In this document: positions 25,506 through 33,649 of the stretch, piece after piece
Layout of the letters: each line of letters begins with the position of its first letter
Position numbering within the stretch: the first letter of the stretch is position 1
DNA from: Duganella lactea
Lineage (GTDB): Bacteria; Pseudomonadota; Gammaproteobacteria; Burkholderiales; Burkholderiaceae_D
DNA length: 64,000 nucleotides
Reading direction: 5' to 3'
NCBI RefSeq assembly: GCF_009857505.1
Contig: NZ_WWCP01000017.1
Coordinates: 53,400-117,399 of the forward strand
Notes under the pieces: model-generated
What the model was told of the DNA's origin: nothing
Seen by the model: only the letters and a program-made list of their open reading frames with translations
Database searches by the model: none
Program-made: the position numbers and the translations under genes

Positions 25506-26322
25506 AGGCTTCGGCGGCCAGCGCCCACACGTCGCCGCTGCGGCGGAAGTATTCGGTGTGGACCGGCTCGAAGCTGCCTGTGCCTTCCACCCAGCTGTAG
25601 CGCTCGACCTGGACGTCGTCGGGGGCGATGCGCAGGACGTTGAAGGAGTTGGATTCGCCACGCCCGCGGGTGGAGGTGGCGGTGCCGGCCTGGACCACCA
25701 GCGCGGCGTAGCCGGCGATCTTGTAGCGGCCGGCGCTGTTGCCGGCGTGGCTGGCGTGCAGGTGGCCGGCCAGCAGCACGTCGACACCGCATTCGGCAAA
25801 CGCTTGCATCGCCATCGGCGCGCGGTCGACCAGGTCGTGCTGGTCGAAATTCTGCGGCAGGTCGAACGGGTGGTGGGTGACGATGATGCGCGTGTGTTGC
25901 GGCCCCGCCGCCTGCATCCGCCGCCGCATCTGCGCCAGCTGTTCCTGGTTGACGCGGCCGTCCTTGAAGGTCAGCGAGCGCGCGGTGTTGATGCCGAGGA
26001 CGGCAATCTCGTCGTCCACGTATTCCGGCGCCAGGTCCAGCGTCACGTAGCGCGTGTATTTGCGCAGCGGCGTCAGGAAGCGGCTGGCGACGTTGTACAG
26101 CGGGATGTCGTGGTTGCCGGGCACGACGATCTGGGGCCCCGGCAAGGTGTCCAGCCAGGCCCGCGCGGCCTTGAATTCCTCGGTCTTGGCGCGCTGCGTC
26201 AGATCGCCGGAGACCACCACCACGTCCGGCGCCAGCCGGGTCACCAGTTCCTGCAGCGGCCGCAGCAGCGCCTGATCGACGCGGCCAAAGTGCAAATCCG
26301 ATAGATGGACGATGGTGCGCAT
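25504..26322 (-). CDS. Calcineurin-like metallophosphatase
   Basis: The 272-residue protein has the complete metallophosphatase set: D9-x-H11, a GD motif in VVVSGDLTQ, GNHD, a THHP histidine motif, and GHLHASH near the C-terminus. The fold binds two metals and cleaves phosphomonoesters or diesters, in relatives cyclic nucleotides or UDP-diacylglucosamine. Beside lipid kinase and PAP2 genes a lipid-related phosphodiester substrate is plausible but not shown. The stop codon abuts palindrome copy 2. Confidence 0.88.
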   Translation of the reverse strand: MRTIVHLSDLHFGRVDQALLRPLQELVTRLAPDVVVVSGDLTQRAKTEEFKAARAWLDTLPGPQIVVPGNHDIPLYNVASRFLTPLRKYTRYVTLDLAPEYVDDEIAVLGINTARSLTFKDGRVNQEQLAQMRRRMQAAGPQHTRIIVTHHPFDLPQNFDQHDLVDRAPMAMQAFAECGVDVLLAGHLHASHAGNSAGRYKIAGYAALVVQAGTATSTRGRGESNSFNVLRIAPDDVQVERYSWVEGTGSFEPVHTEYFRRSGDVWALAAEA

Positions 26323-26331
26323 GCTTGCCTC

Positions 26332-27222
26332 CTATGCCGCCGGCACGATGACGTGCAGCGCGGCGGCCCTGGAACGATAGCACAGTGGCGGCTTCATCAG
26401 CGTGACCTCGCCGTCAGTGGCCACCCGCAGGTGGCGGTGGCGCGTCTCGATTTCCAGCGAGGTGGCCGACAGCACATCGAAATCGCGCGCCTCCCGCAAC
26501 TTGCCGAACAGCGCGTGCAGCGCGTAGCGCAACAACCCGAGACGAGTCGGTTTCTGCGCCACATACAGGCACAGCTTGCCGCTGTCGAGCCGCTCGCGCG
26601 CGCCCAGCGTCAGTCCCTGCAGGTATTCGTTGTTGCCGATGAAGACGAAGGGCGTGCGCCGCAGATGCTCGGCGCCGTTGATCTTCAGCCGCACGCTGAG
26701 GAACGGAAAGCGCCGCAGCGCCGCGAACAGCGCGCGCCCGAACGCCGGCCACTTGCCGCGTCCCAGATGGCGCTGCTGCTGCTCGCGGTCGCGCACGATG
26801 TCCGGGTAGATGCCGAGACTGGAATTGTTGACGAAGATGCGGCCGTTGACCTCGCCCACATCGACCTGGCGCACGACGCCATGCACCACGTTGGCCACCG
26901 CGCCCTCCAGCGCCAGCGGGATTTTCAGATCCTTGGCGAAGTGGTTCAGCGTGCCCAACGGCAACACGCCGAGCCGCGTCGCCGTTCCGACCAATACCGA
27001 CGCCACCGCGTTGATGGTGCCGTCACCGCCGCCCGCCACCACCAGCGGCGCGCCCTCGGCCAACGCCCGCTCGGCGCGCGCGATCATCTCGTCGCCGCTT
27101 TGCGCCAGCGTGATCTCGGCCGCCGCGCCGTGACGGCGAAACTGCTCCTTCAGCGCGGCGCTCCAGCCGCCGCAGTAGCCCAGTCCGGCACTCGCATTGA
27201 CGATGACGACGATATTATTCAT
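26332..27222 (-). CDS. Diacylglycerol kinase (YegS-like) lipid kinase
   Basis: The 296-residue protein shows the DAGK catalytic pattern: VNASAG near the start, G64-G-G-D-G-T69, the PLGTLNHFAKD nucleotide motif, and a C-terminal D-G-E triad near residue 270. Such kinases phosphorylate diacylglycerol or related lipids to phosphatidic acid. It lies nine bases upstream of the metallophosphatase and five bases after the PAP2 gene, so the three genes form a minus-strand operon in lipid turnover. Confidence 0.88.
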   Translation of the reverse strand: MNNIVVIVNASAGLGYCGGWSAALKEQFRRHGAAAEITLAQSGDEMIARAERALAEGAPLVVAGGGDGTINAVASVLVGTATRLGVLPLGTLNHFAKDLKIPLALEGAVANVVHGVVRQVDVGEVNGRIFVNNSSLGIYPDIVRDREQQQRHLGRGKWPAFGRALFAALRRFPFLSVRLKINGAEHLRRTPFVFIGNNEYLQGLTLGARERLDSGKLCLYVAQKPTRLGLLRYALHALFGKLREARDFDVLSATSLEIETRHRHLRVATDGEVTLMKPPLCYRSRAAALHVIVPAA

Positions 27223-27227
27223 ATTAT

Positions 27228-28004
27228 TTATAACGTTTTACCCTCGCGCCGGCGGCGCAGCGTGGAAATGGCCGTGATGCACACCGCCAGCCACGCCACG
27301 CTCTCGGCCATGGCCGCCAGCACGTCGCTGAGATAGTGCGCGCCCAGATACACACGGCTGAACGCCACCAACAATATCATCGTCAGGCAGAAGATGACCG
27401 TTCCCAGACGCACACTCCACGCCGGCCGGGCGATGACCAGGTAGCAGGCCATCAAACCGTAGAAACAGGTAGCGGCGGTGGTATGCCCGCTCGGGAAGCT
27501 GTAGGTGGCCAGCGTCACCATCGGTTCCTCGAACACCGGCCGCGCGCGCTGGAAATAGTATTTGAGCGCCACGTTCAGCAGCATCCCGCCGGGCACGGCA
27601 AAGCCCAGCGCCAGCAGCCAGTAGCGCGCGCCCCGCCGCCGCAGATGCCATGCCAGCAAGCCAAGCAGCACCAGCATGCCCGCCACCGAATGCAGATAGG
27701 TGATCAGGTACATGATGGTGGTGAACGGCTCGGCCGCATGGGCGTTGAACCAGTCGGCGATACGCACATCCAGCACCGTGATGGCGGCCTGCCCCATGAC
27801 CGCCTCGGCCAGCTCATGGAACACCAGCCCGGAAATGAACAGCAATACCATGCCAACGGTCAGATGCAGACCGAATTCACCGTGCGGAGACAGTCTTGCC
27901 TCCACGAAACGCGCTAATTTGCTAAAAATTTGGTGCTCCCTGCTTGACCGCCGATAAAGTTGCTGCAAAAACGAGCAAACAACAAATTTACTGTTTATTT
28001 GCAC
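27228..28004 (-). CDS. PAP2-superfamily lipid phosphatase
   Basis: This 258-residue membrane protein has the three PAP2 motifs: KYYFQRARP, PSGHT, and SRVYLGAHYLSD. It has five or six predicted helices. It would dephosphorylate phosphatidic acid, phosphatidylglycerophosphate or undecaprenyl pyrophosphate on the periplasmic side. The GTG at 28,004 with an AGGT site upstream is the longest start, but it lies inside a LexA-like box, so a shorter start within the first 40 residues is possible. It is the first gene of the lipid operon. Confidence 0.85.
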   Translation of the reverse strand: MQINSKFVVCSFLQQLYRRSSREHQIFSKLARFVEARLSPHGEFGLHLTVGMVLLFISGLVFHELAEAVMGQAAITVLDVRIADWFNAHAAEPFTTIMYLITYLHSVAGMLVLLGLLAWHLRRRGARYWLLALGFAVPGGMLLNVALKYYFQRARPVFEEPMVTLATYSFPSGHTTAATCFYGLMACYLVIARPAWSVRLGTVIFCLTMILLVAFSRVYLGAHYLSDVLAAMAESVAWLAVCITAISTLRRRREGKTL

Positions 28005-28008
28005 AGTA
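27989..28008. promoter_or_regulatory. lexA box: LexA (SOS) box, copy 1
   Basis: The 20-base site TACTGTTTATTTGCACAGTA keeps the CTG-N10-CAG core and matches 16 of 20 positions of the enterobacterial SOS consensus. It sits between the divergent PAP2 gene and the small gene at 28,081. Confidence 0.72.
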
Positions 28009-28027
28009 CCTGTTTATTCATACAGTG
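28008..28027. promoter_or_regulatory. lexA box: LexA (SOS) box, copy 2
   Basis: A second CTG-N10-CAG site lies 19 bases along, immediately after copy 1. It matches the consensus at 14 of 20 positions. Two adjacent boxes suggest cooperative repression of the gene starting at 28,081 and perhaps of the PAP2 operon. Confidence 0.6.
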
Positions 28028-28080
28028 GTTATGCTATTCTGAACTCCTCGTTAAACAACTCCAACAACAAAGGAAATGTC

Positions 28081-28311
28081 ATGAGCACTCTGAACAGCAG
28101 CTACGGTTCCCGCTTTGGCTTGGAATACCTGCCCACGTCTTTCATGGTTCGCATGGGCAAACGCGAAATGATGGTGTGCCGTGACTTCCGCAAGCGATTC
28201 TACGCCGTCAACCCGATCCTGGAATGCGACACCGGCGTGCAAGCGGGCCATCTGGAAGTGCTGCTATTCCGCCGCTGGCTGCTGATCCTGTCCAAATCGA
28301 AAGCACATTAA
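28081..28311 (+). CDS. Small SOS-associated protein of unknown function
   Basis: This 76-residue basic protein has an AAAGGAA ribosome site. It has no signal peptide. The sequence reads as a compact beta-rich domain (FMVRMGKREMMVCRDFRKRFYAVNP) with a C-terminal hydrophobic helix (FRRWLLILS) and a KSKAH tail. I do not recognise a family. Two LexA-like boxes 54 to 92 bases upstream make DNA-damage induction the best functional clue. Small SOS proteins often inhibit division or bind membranes, but which applies here is open. Confidence 0.7.
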   Translation: MSTLNSSYGSRFGLEYLPTSFMVRMGKREMMVCRDFRKRFYAVNPILECDTGVQAGHLEVLLFRRWLLILSKSKAH

Positions 28312-28383
28312 TGGTTGCCGGTGCCAGTTGCCCTGCCCATGCGTATGACCGGCCGGCCGATGCCGCGGCCGCGTTTGCGCTCC

Positions 28384-29460
28384 TCACCTGGGTTGGGCAA
28401 CTGGCGAGCCGACATCCTGAGGATGCGTGCGCGCCTCATGCCACAGCGTTACAAACAGCACCATCACCACTGGACCAATAAACAGTCCCACCAGGCCAAG
28501 CGTCTCGACGCCGCCTAATATGCCGAACAGCACGGCCAGGAAAGGCAAGCGCGTGGCGTTGCCGATGATGCCGGGCCGGACGAAGTGATCGGCGACGAAC
28601 AGCACCAGCGTGCCCCAGACCACGACGGCCAGCGCCGCCGGCAGCGCGCCGCCCACGGCCAGCAGGCCGGCGGCGCTGACAAACGCCAGCGGCGCGCCGA
28701 AGGGAATGATGGCGAGGACGCCGGTCGCCGCCGCCCACAGCGCGGCCGATTTCAAATCGGCCAGCCAGTAGGCGAGGCCGATCAACACGCCCTCCGCCAG
28801 GCCCACCAGCACCAGGCCGTTGACGGTGGCGCGGATCGCGGTTGGGATCTTGTCCGAATACCGCGCCCAGCGCTGCTCGCCGAACCAGCGGCTGCCGATG
28901 TGCGTGATCTGCCGGGTCAGCGCCTCGCCGTCCTTGTAGAAGAAGAACAGGCACAGGAACGCCAGGCCGAAGTCCACCAGCCGGTGCATCAGGCCGACGC
29001 CGGCCACTTTGATGATGTCGCTGGCCGAATGGAAGCCGTTGATCTGCCGGTCCGAGAACAGATGCGCCAGGCCGTGCGGCTGGCTCAATGTCGCCCGCCA
29101 CCATTCGGCCAGCGAATCGCCTATCACCGGCAAGTGCTGCACAAAGTCCGGCACGGCGATACCGTCCGTATTGGCGGTGACGATGTAATTGGCCAGCTCC
29201 GGCCCCTGCCGCATGGCTTGCGTCACGCCCAGCAGCACCGGCACGATGAACACCGCCGCCATCAGCAACGTCAGCAAGGCGGCGGCGATGATGTCGTGGC
29301 CGATACGCGCGCGCAGCCGCCGATACAGCGGCCAGGTGGCCACGCACAAGATTCCTGCCCAGATCAGCGGCAGGAAGAAGCGCTGCATGACGAAGGCGGC
29401 AAGCGCAATCAGCGTCAGCGAAAAGCCGGCGCTGAGGATATCGCGCTGGGTTTCGGTCAT
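28384..29460 (-). CDS. AI-2E transporter family membrane protein, second paralogue
   Basis: The 358-residue protein has the family layout: helices near the N-terminus (ITLIALAAFVMQ-like region), a soluble insert (about 100-170), then GLAYWLADLKSAALWAAATGVLAIIPFGAPL and a LVGLFIGPV segment near the end. It is only distantly similar to the paralogue at 9,379 and has a shorter N-terminus. The exported substrate is unknown. The gene lies alone, between the small SOS gene and a LysR gene on the same strand. Confidence 0.86.
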   Translation of the reverse strand: MTETQRDILSAGFSLTLIALAAFVMQRFFLPLIWAGILCVATWPLYRRLRARIGHDIIAAALLTLLMAAVFIVPVLLGVTQAMRQGPELANYIVTANTDGIAVPDFVQHLPVIGDSLAEWWRATLSQPHGLAHLFSDRQINGFHSASDIIKVAGVGLMHRLVDFGLAFLCLFFFYKDGEALTRQITHIGSRWFGEQRWARYSDKIPTAIRATVNGLVLVGLAEGVLIGLAYWLADLKSAALWAAATGVLAIIPFGAPLAFVSAAGLLAVGGALPAALAVVVWGTLVLFVADHFVRPGIIGNATRLPFLAVLFGILGGVETLGLVGLFIGPVVMVLFVTLWHEARTHPQDVGSPVAQPR

Positions 29461-29546
29461 TGCTCTCTCCCGATAGTTCTTATTGGCGCTATGTTAAGCG
29501 TATTTTGTTGCGGCGCAACTATGCGCAAGGCAGATTTCAGGCCGCC

Positions 29547-30446
29547 TTAAGCTTTCTCGCACTGCGCACGCAGGAATTCGCGCAATTGCAGCACGGTCGG
29601 CGAGATCTGCGAACGGTGCATGCACAGCAAGTTGAGCGGCGCCGGCTCGCCCAGCACGCCGGGCAGCAGCACTTGCAGCCGGCCGGCGCGCAGGTCGGCG
29701 CTGACGTCCAGCCGCGACTTGTAGGCGACGCCGACGCCGGCCACCGCCCAGCGCCGCACCACGTCGGCGTCATCGGCGCTACGGTTGCCGTTGACGTGGA
29801 CCACGGCTGGCCCGGCATGGGCATCGCGGTAAAAGCTCCAGCGGTCATGGATCACATCTTCCAGCATGAAGCGCAAACAGTTGTGGCGCGCCAGGTCTTC
29901 CAGCGCCTCCAACTGACCGTGCTGCTGGAGGTAGGCTGGCGCGGCCACCAGCACGCGACGGTTGTCCGGCGCCAGCGGCAAGGCGATCAGGCTGGAATCC
30001 TCCTGGGCGCCGTAGCGGATGGCGATGTCGACCGGCTGCCGGTACATATCCGCCACGCGGTCGCTGATGCTCAGTTGCAGCGTCACCCGCGGATATTGCG
30101 CCTGAAACGCATCCAGCCAGCCGAGTACCATATTGCGTCCCAGGTCCGACGGCAGCGAGATTTTCAGCGTGCCCCCCAGGCTGGCCTGGCCCTGGATCAA
30201 CGCATCGTGGCCCTCTTTCAGCAGCCGCAGCGCCTCGCGCGCGTGCCGCAGATAATGCTCGCCCTCCTCCGTCAGCCGCAACGAGCGCGTGGTGCGGGCG
30301 AACAGCCGCAGCTTCAACTCGCCTTCCAGCCGTTTGACAGCCGCGCTGGCCAACGCCGGCGAGATCTCCAGCTCGCGCGCGGCGGCCGACAGGCTGCCAC
30401 GGTCGGCGGTGCGAACAAATACGGTCAAATCATCCAGCCTGAGCAA
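29547..30446 (-). CDS. LysR-family transcriptional regulator
   Basis: The 299-residue protein opens with the LysR winged helix (DLTVFVRTADRGSLSAAARELEISPALASAAVKRLE) and has a two-lobed effector domain with typical FRIRYGAQEDSSLIALP-like and HNCLRF segments. It is divergent from an oxidoreductase gene starting at 30,549. LysR regulators usually control such a divergent neighbour and their own gene, so the oxidoreductase is the likely target. Confidence 0.88.
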   Translation of the reverse strand: MLRLDDLTVFVRTADRGSLSAAARELEISPALASAAVKRLEGELKLRLFARTTRSLRLTEEGEHYLRHAREALRLLKEGHDALIQGQASLGGTLKISLPSDLGRNMVLGWLDAFQAQYPRVTLQLSISDRVADMYRQPVDIAIRYGAQEDSSLIALPLAPDNRRVLVAAPAYLQQHGQLEALEDLARHNCLRFMLEDVIHDRWSFYRDAHAGPAVVHVNGNRSADDADVVRRWAVAGVGVAYKSRLDVSADLRAGRLQVLLPGVLGEPAPLNLLCMHRSQISPTVLQLREFLRAQCEKA

Positions 30447-30476
30447 TTTTCTTCATTTCCTTGAAAGTGTTTCGGT

Positions 30477-30500
30477 GTGGCGCCTCTTTTTCATCGCCAC
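30477..30500. promoter_or_regulatory. Inverted repeat in the LysR/oxidoreductase intergenic region
   Basis: GTGGCG and CGCCAC arms are separated by 12 bases, 30 to 55 bases upstream of the LysR start. The size and place fit a LysR operator, but the T-N11-A core is not exact. Confidence 0.35.
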
Positions 30501-30548
30501 GAATTAAATCATGATACGCCCATCCCCCAACTTTTCGGAGAAATTTCA

Positions 30549-31565
30549 ATGAAAGCCATCGCTTACCGCCAGTCCCTGCCGATCGAACACGCTGAATCGC
30601 TGATCGATATCGACCTGCCGGCGCCGCAAGCCACCGGCCGCGACCTGCTGGTGGCGGTGCGCGCCATTTCGGTCAACCCGGTCGACACCAAAATCCGCCG
30701 CAACGTGGCGCCGGCCGACGGTCAGGCCAAGGTGATCGGCTGGGATGCCGCCGGCGTGGTCCAGGCCGTCGGTCCCGACGTCAGCTTGTTCAAGGTCGGG
30801 GATGAAGTCTGGTACGCCGGCGACCTGACCCGCGCCGGCACCAACAGCGAGCTGCACCTGGTGGACGAGCGCATCGTCGGCCACAAGCCGAAGAATCTGG
30901 ACTTCGCCCAAGCCGCCGCGCTGCCGCTGACCACCATCACCGCGTGGGAACTGCTGTTCGACCGTCTGCAAGTGGGTCGCGACGCTGGCGCGACGCAAGG
31001 CAAATCGCTGCTGGTGATCGGCGCGGCGGGCGGCGTCGGGTCGATCCTGGTGCAGCTGGCGCGTCAGCTGACCGGCCTGACCATCATCGGCACCGCCTCG
31101 CGCGCCGAAACCGGCGACTGGATCAAGCAGCTGGGCGCCCATCACGCGATCGACCACAGCAAGCCGTTGAATGAGGAAATCGCCCGTCTCGGCCTGCCAC
31201 CGGTAACGTATGTCGCGGCGCTGAATCAGACCGACCACCACTGGGCCGCGATCAGCGAACTGGTGGCGCCGCAGGGCAAGGTCGCGCTGATCGACGATCC
31301 GGCCGCCATCGACGTGCGCACGCTGAAGCGCAAGAGCGTGTCGCTGCACTGGGAGTTCATGTACACCCGCTCGATGTTCCAGACCGCCGATATCCAGCAG
31401 CAGCATCAATTGCTGAATGATGTCGCCAAGCTGGTGGAAACCGGCGCGGTCAAGACCACGCTGACGGCGCGCTTCGGCAAGATCAACGCCGAAAACCTCA
31501 AACGCGCGCACGCCCTGATCGAGAGCAACCGCGCCAAAGGCAAGATTGTGTTGGAAGGCTTTTAA
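30549..31565 (+). CDS. Zinc-type alcohol dehydrogenase-like quinone oxidoreductase
   Basis: The ATG at 30,549 gives 338 residues. The MDR fold is clear: N-terminal GroES domain with VNPVDTKIRRN, then the nucleotide motif LLVIGAAGGVGSILVQLARQL (about residue 155). The catalytic and structural zinc ligands (cysteines and CxxH sets) are absent, so it belongs to the zinc-free NADPH:quinone reductase (ZTA1/QOR) branch. The LysR gene is divergent. Reduction of quinones or reactive enones is the likely role. Confidence 0.88.
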   Translation: MKAIAYRQSLPIEHAESLIDIDLPAPQATGRDLLVAVRAISVNPVDTKIRRNVAPADGQAKVIGWDAAGVVQAVGPDVSLFKVGDEVWYAGDLTRAGTNSELHLVDERIVGHKPKNLDFAQAAALPLTTITAWELLFDRLQVGRDAGATQGKSLLVIGAAGGVGSILVQLARQLTGLTIIGTASRAETGDWIKQLGAHHAIDHSKPLNEEIARLGLPPVTYVAALNQTDHHWAAISELVAPQGKVALIDDPAAIDVRTLKRKSVSLHWEFMYTRSMFQTADIQQQHQLLNDVAKLVETGAVKTTLTARFGKINAENLKRAHALIESNRAKGKIVLEGF

Positions 31566-32089
31566 ACCCTGGCCGCATGGGCCGTGGCGGAATCCGCCTC
31601 GGCCCGCAGGCGCGCCAGCACGGCGTCATCGTGCCGGGTCAACGCCTCCTGCATGCGGGTGGCCGAGACGCAGGACGCTTCCAGCAGCGCCAAAAAAGCC
31701 ACCTGCCGCTTCTTCAGCCGCGCCGATTCGTATCCAAGCTGCGCAAACATGCGGTCGATATCCTCGCAGCACGAGCCCAGATCCCGCATCGTCACCTTGG
31801 TGAATTCGATATCGGTGCGCATGCCGTGGTCCAGGTCCAGCATTTCCCGCTTTTCCTGCGCCACCGGCGACGCTTCGCGGATCGCCGGCCCCCAGCGGTC
31901 GAACTTGCCCCTGATGCGCGTGATGCGCGCAATCTTTTGATCCAGCATGCGACAGTAATACCACGCCAGCCACCACACCGGCATCCGCGCGACAAAGTGT
32001 GGCAAACCGGCGCTGGACAGGTTGCGTTCGAGTTTTTGGACGGCGTCAACCAGGCGGCGCGCGCTGATTCCAGTGGGAATTTGGGACAT
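31562..32089 (-). CDS. Hypothetical helical protein
   Basis: The ATG at 32,089 has an AGAGGAG site and gives 175 residues. It is helical and charged, with a Trp-rich segment (MPVWWLAWYYCRMLDQKIARI) and a conserved-looking HGMRTDIEFTKVTMRDLGSCCEDIDRM stretch. No signal peptide or known domain is visible. Its stop overlaps the oxidoreductase stop by four bases. I cannot assign a function. Confidence 0.6.
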   Translation of the reverse strand: MSQIPTGISARRLVDAVQKLERNLSSAGLPHFVARMPVWWLAWYYCRMLDQKIARITRIRGKFDRWGPAIREASPVAQEKREMLDLDHGMRTDIEFTKVTMRDLGSCCEDIDRMFAQLGYESARLKKRQVAFLALLEASCVSATRMQEALTRHDDAVLARLRAEADSATAHAARV

Positions 32090-32175
32090 GATGGCAGCTC
32101 CTCTAATGGTCCAGAGAGCTACAGTAGCCGCCGCATCAAACAAAGGTTTGATGCGGCTTAAACTCTGCGCAGATT

Positions 32176-33375
32176 TTATGCGGCAGTCTTGCGCAACATC
32201 GCTTTGATGCCACGCAGGCCCTGCCGGATGCGCGCTTCGTTCTCAATCAACGCGAAGCGCACGTACTCGTCACCGTACTCTCCGAAACCGATGCCGGGGG
32301 ACACGCAAACCTTGGCCTCGGCCAGCAGCAGCTTGGCGAACTCCAGCGAGCCCAGATGGCGGTAGGCCTCGGGAATGCGCGCCCAGATGTACATCGAGGC
32401 TTTCGGCTTGTCCACCGGCCAGCCGGCTTCGGCCAGGCCTTTGTGCAGCACGTCGCGGCGGCTCTGGTACTGCGCGCAGATGTCGCTGACGCCAGTCTGG
32501 TCGCCCTCCAGCGCCGCGATCGCCGCCACCTGCACCGGCGTGAAGCTGCCGTAGTCGTGGTAACTCTTGATGCGCGCCAGCGCCGCCACCAGCTCCTTGT
32601 TGCCGACCATGAAGCCGACCCGCCAACCGGCCATGTTGTAGCTCTTGGACAGCGTGAAGAATTCCACCGCCACCTCGCGCGCGCCCGGCACCTGCATGAT
32701 CGACGGCGCTTTCCAGCCGTCGAAGACGATGTCGGCATAGGCCAGATCGTGCACCACCAGGATGTTGTGCTGCTTGGCCAGCGCCACCACACGCTCGAAA
32801 AATTCCAGCTCCACGCATTGCGCGGTCGGGTTCGACGGGAAGCCGAGGATCATCATCTTCGGTTTCGGATAGCTCTCGCGCACCGCGCGTTCCAGTTCGT
32901 CGAAGAAATCGACACCCGGCGTCATGCGCACCGAGCGGATATTCGCGCCGGCGATCACCGCGCCCCAGATGTGGATCGGGTAGCTGGGATTCGGCACCAG
33001 CACCGTATCGCCCTGGTCCAGCGTGGCCAGCATCAGGTGCGCCAGGCCCTCCTTCGAGCCGATGGTGACGATGGCTTCGGCGTCCGGATCGAACTCGACG
33101 TCGTAGCGCGTCTGGTACCAGCGCGAAATCGCGCGGCGCAGGCGTGGAATCCCCTTCGAGGCGGAGTAGCCATGGGTGTCCGGACGTTGCACCGTGTCGA
33201 CCAGCTTGGACACGATGTGTGGTGGCGTGGCGCCGTCCGGATTGCCCATCGACATATCGATGATGTCTTCGCCACGACGGCGCGCCGCCAGCTTGAGCTC
33301 GGCGGTGACATTGAAAACGTAGGGGGGCAGGCGATCAATACGCGCAAAGCTGCGCGGATGTTGGGTGTCAGTCAT
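32176..33375 (-). CDS. alaC: Alanine-type class I/II aminotransferase (AlaC-like)
   Basis: I take the ATG at 33,375 (399 residues), since upstream codons give only an Arg-rich extension. The N-terminus ([13 protein letters not shown]) and the MSMGNPDG motif are typical of AlaC. The PLP lysine is K244 in [14 protein letters not shown], with NPT at 182-184 and D210. AlaC makes alanine from pyruvate and glutamate. The family also includes aspartate and valine-pyruvate aminotransferases, but the N-terminal signature favours AlaC. Confidence 0.88.
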   Translation of the reverse strand: MTDTQHPRSFARIDRLPPYVFNVTAELKLAARRRGEDIIDMSMGNPDGATPPHIVSKLVDTVQRPDTHGYSASKGIPRLRRAISRWYQTRYDVEFDPDAEAIVTIGSKEGLAHLMLATLDQGDTVLVPNPSYPIHIWGAVIAGANIRSVRMTPGVDFFDELERAVRESYPKPKMMILGFPSNPTAQCVELEFFERVVALAKQHNILVVHDLAYADIVFDGWKAPSIMQVPGAREVAVEFFTLSKSYNMAGWRVGFMVGNKELVAALARIKSYHDYGSFTPVQVAAIAALEGDQTGVSDICAQYQSRRDVLHKGLAEAGWPVDKPKASMYIWARIPEAYRHLGSLEFAKLLLAEAKVCVSPGIGFGEYGDEYVRFALIENEARIRQGLRGIKAMLRKTAA

Positions 33376-33649
33376 AGATGTCTCACGTAAGCGCCCGGAA
33401 CCGTCCGAGCGACGTCGATGCTGCTGCATCGGGATCGATACTAGAGCATCTCCACCAGGTCTGGCAAGACTTTTACGCGCCAAACAAGCCGTGGCTATTG
33501 GTAGGCGGGCCCCTGGATGACGATGGGCGTGGGCGGCGCCGGCGGCGCTTGCGGCACGGCGTTGTTCAGCATTGCCGAGTTGTGTCGTGGTTGCCATGCA
33601 CGCAGCTTAGGCGGCCAAAGCCGGTTCAGGCAAGCTGAGCCGGTTTGAT
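33376..33649. other. Intergenic stretch without a supported gene
   Basis: This 274-base gap between alaC and the DUF748 gene holds only short shadow frames. A 25-residue minus-strand frame with a Pro-rich tail is visible at about 33,500-33,580, but it has no ribosome site I can defend. The region probably carries the alaC promoter. Confidence 0.5.
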
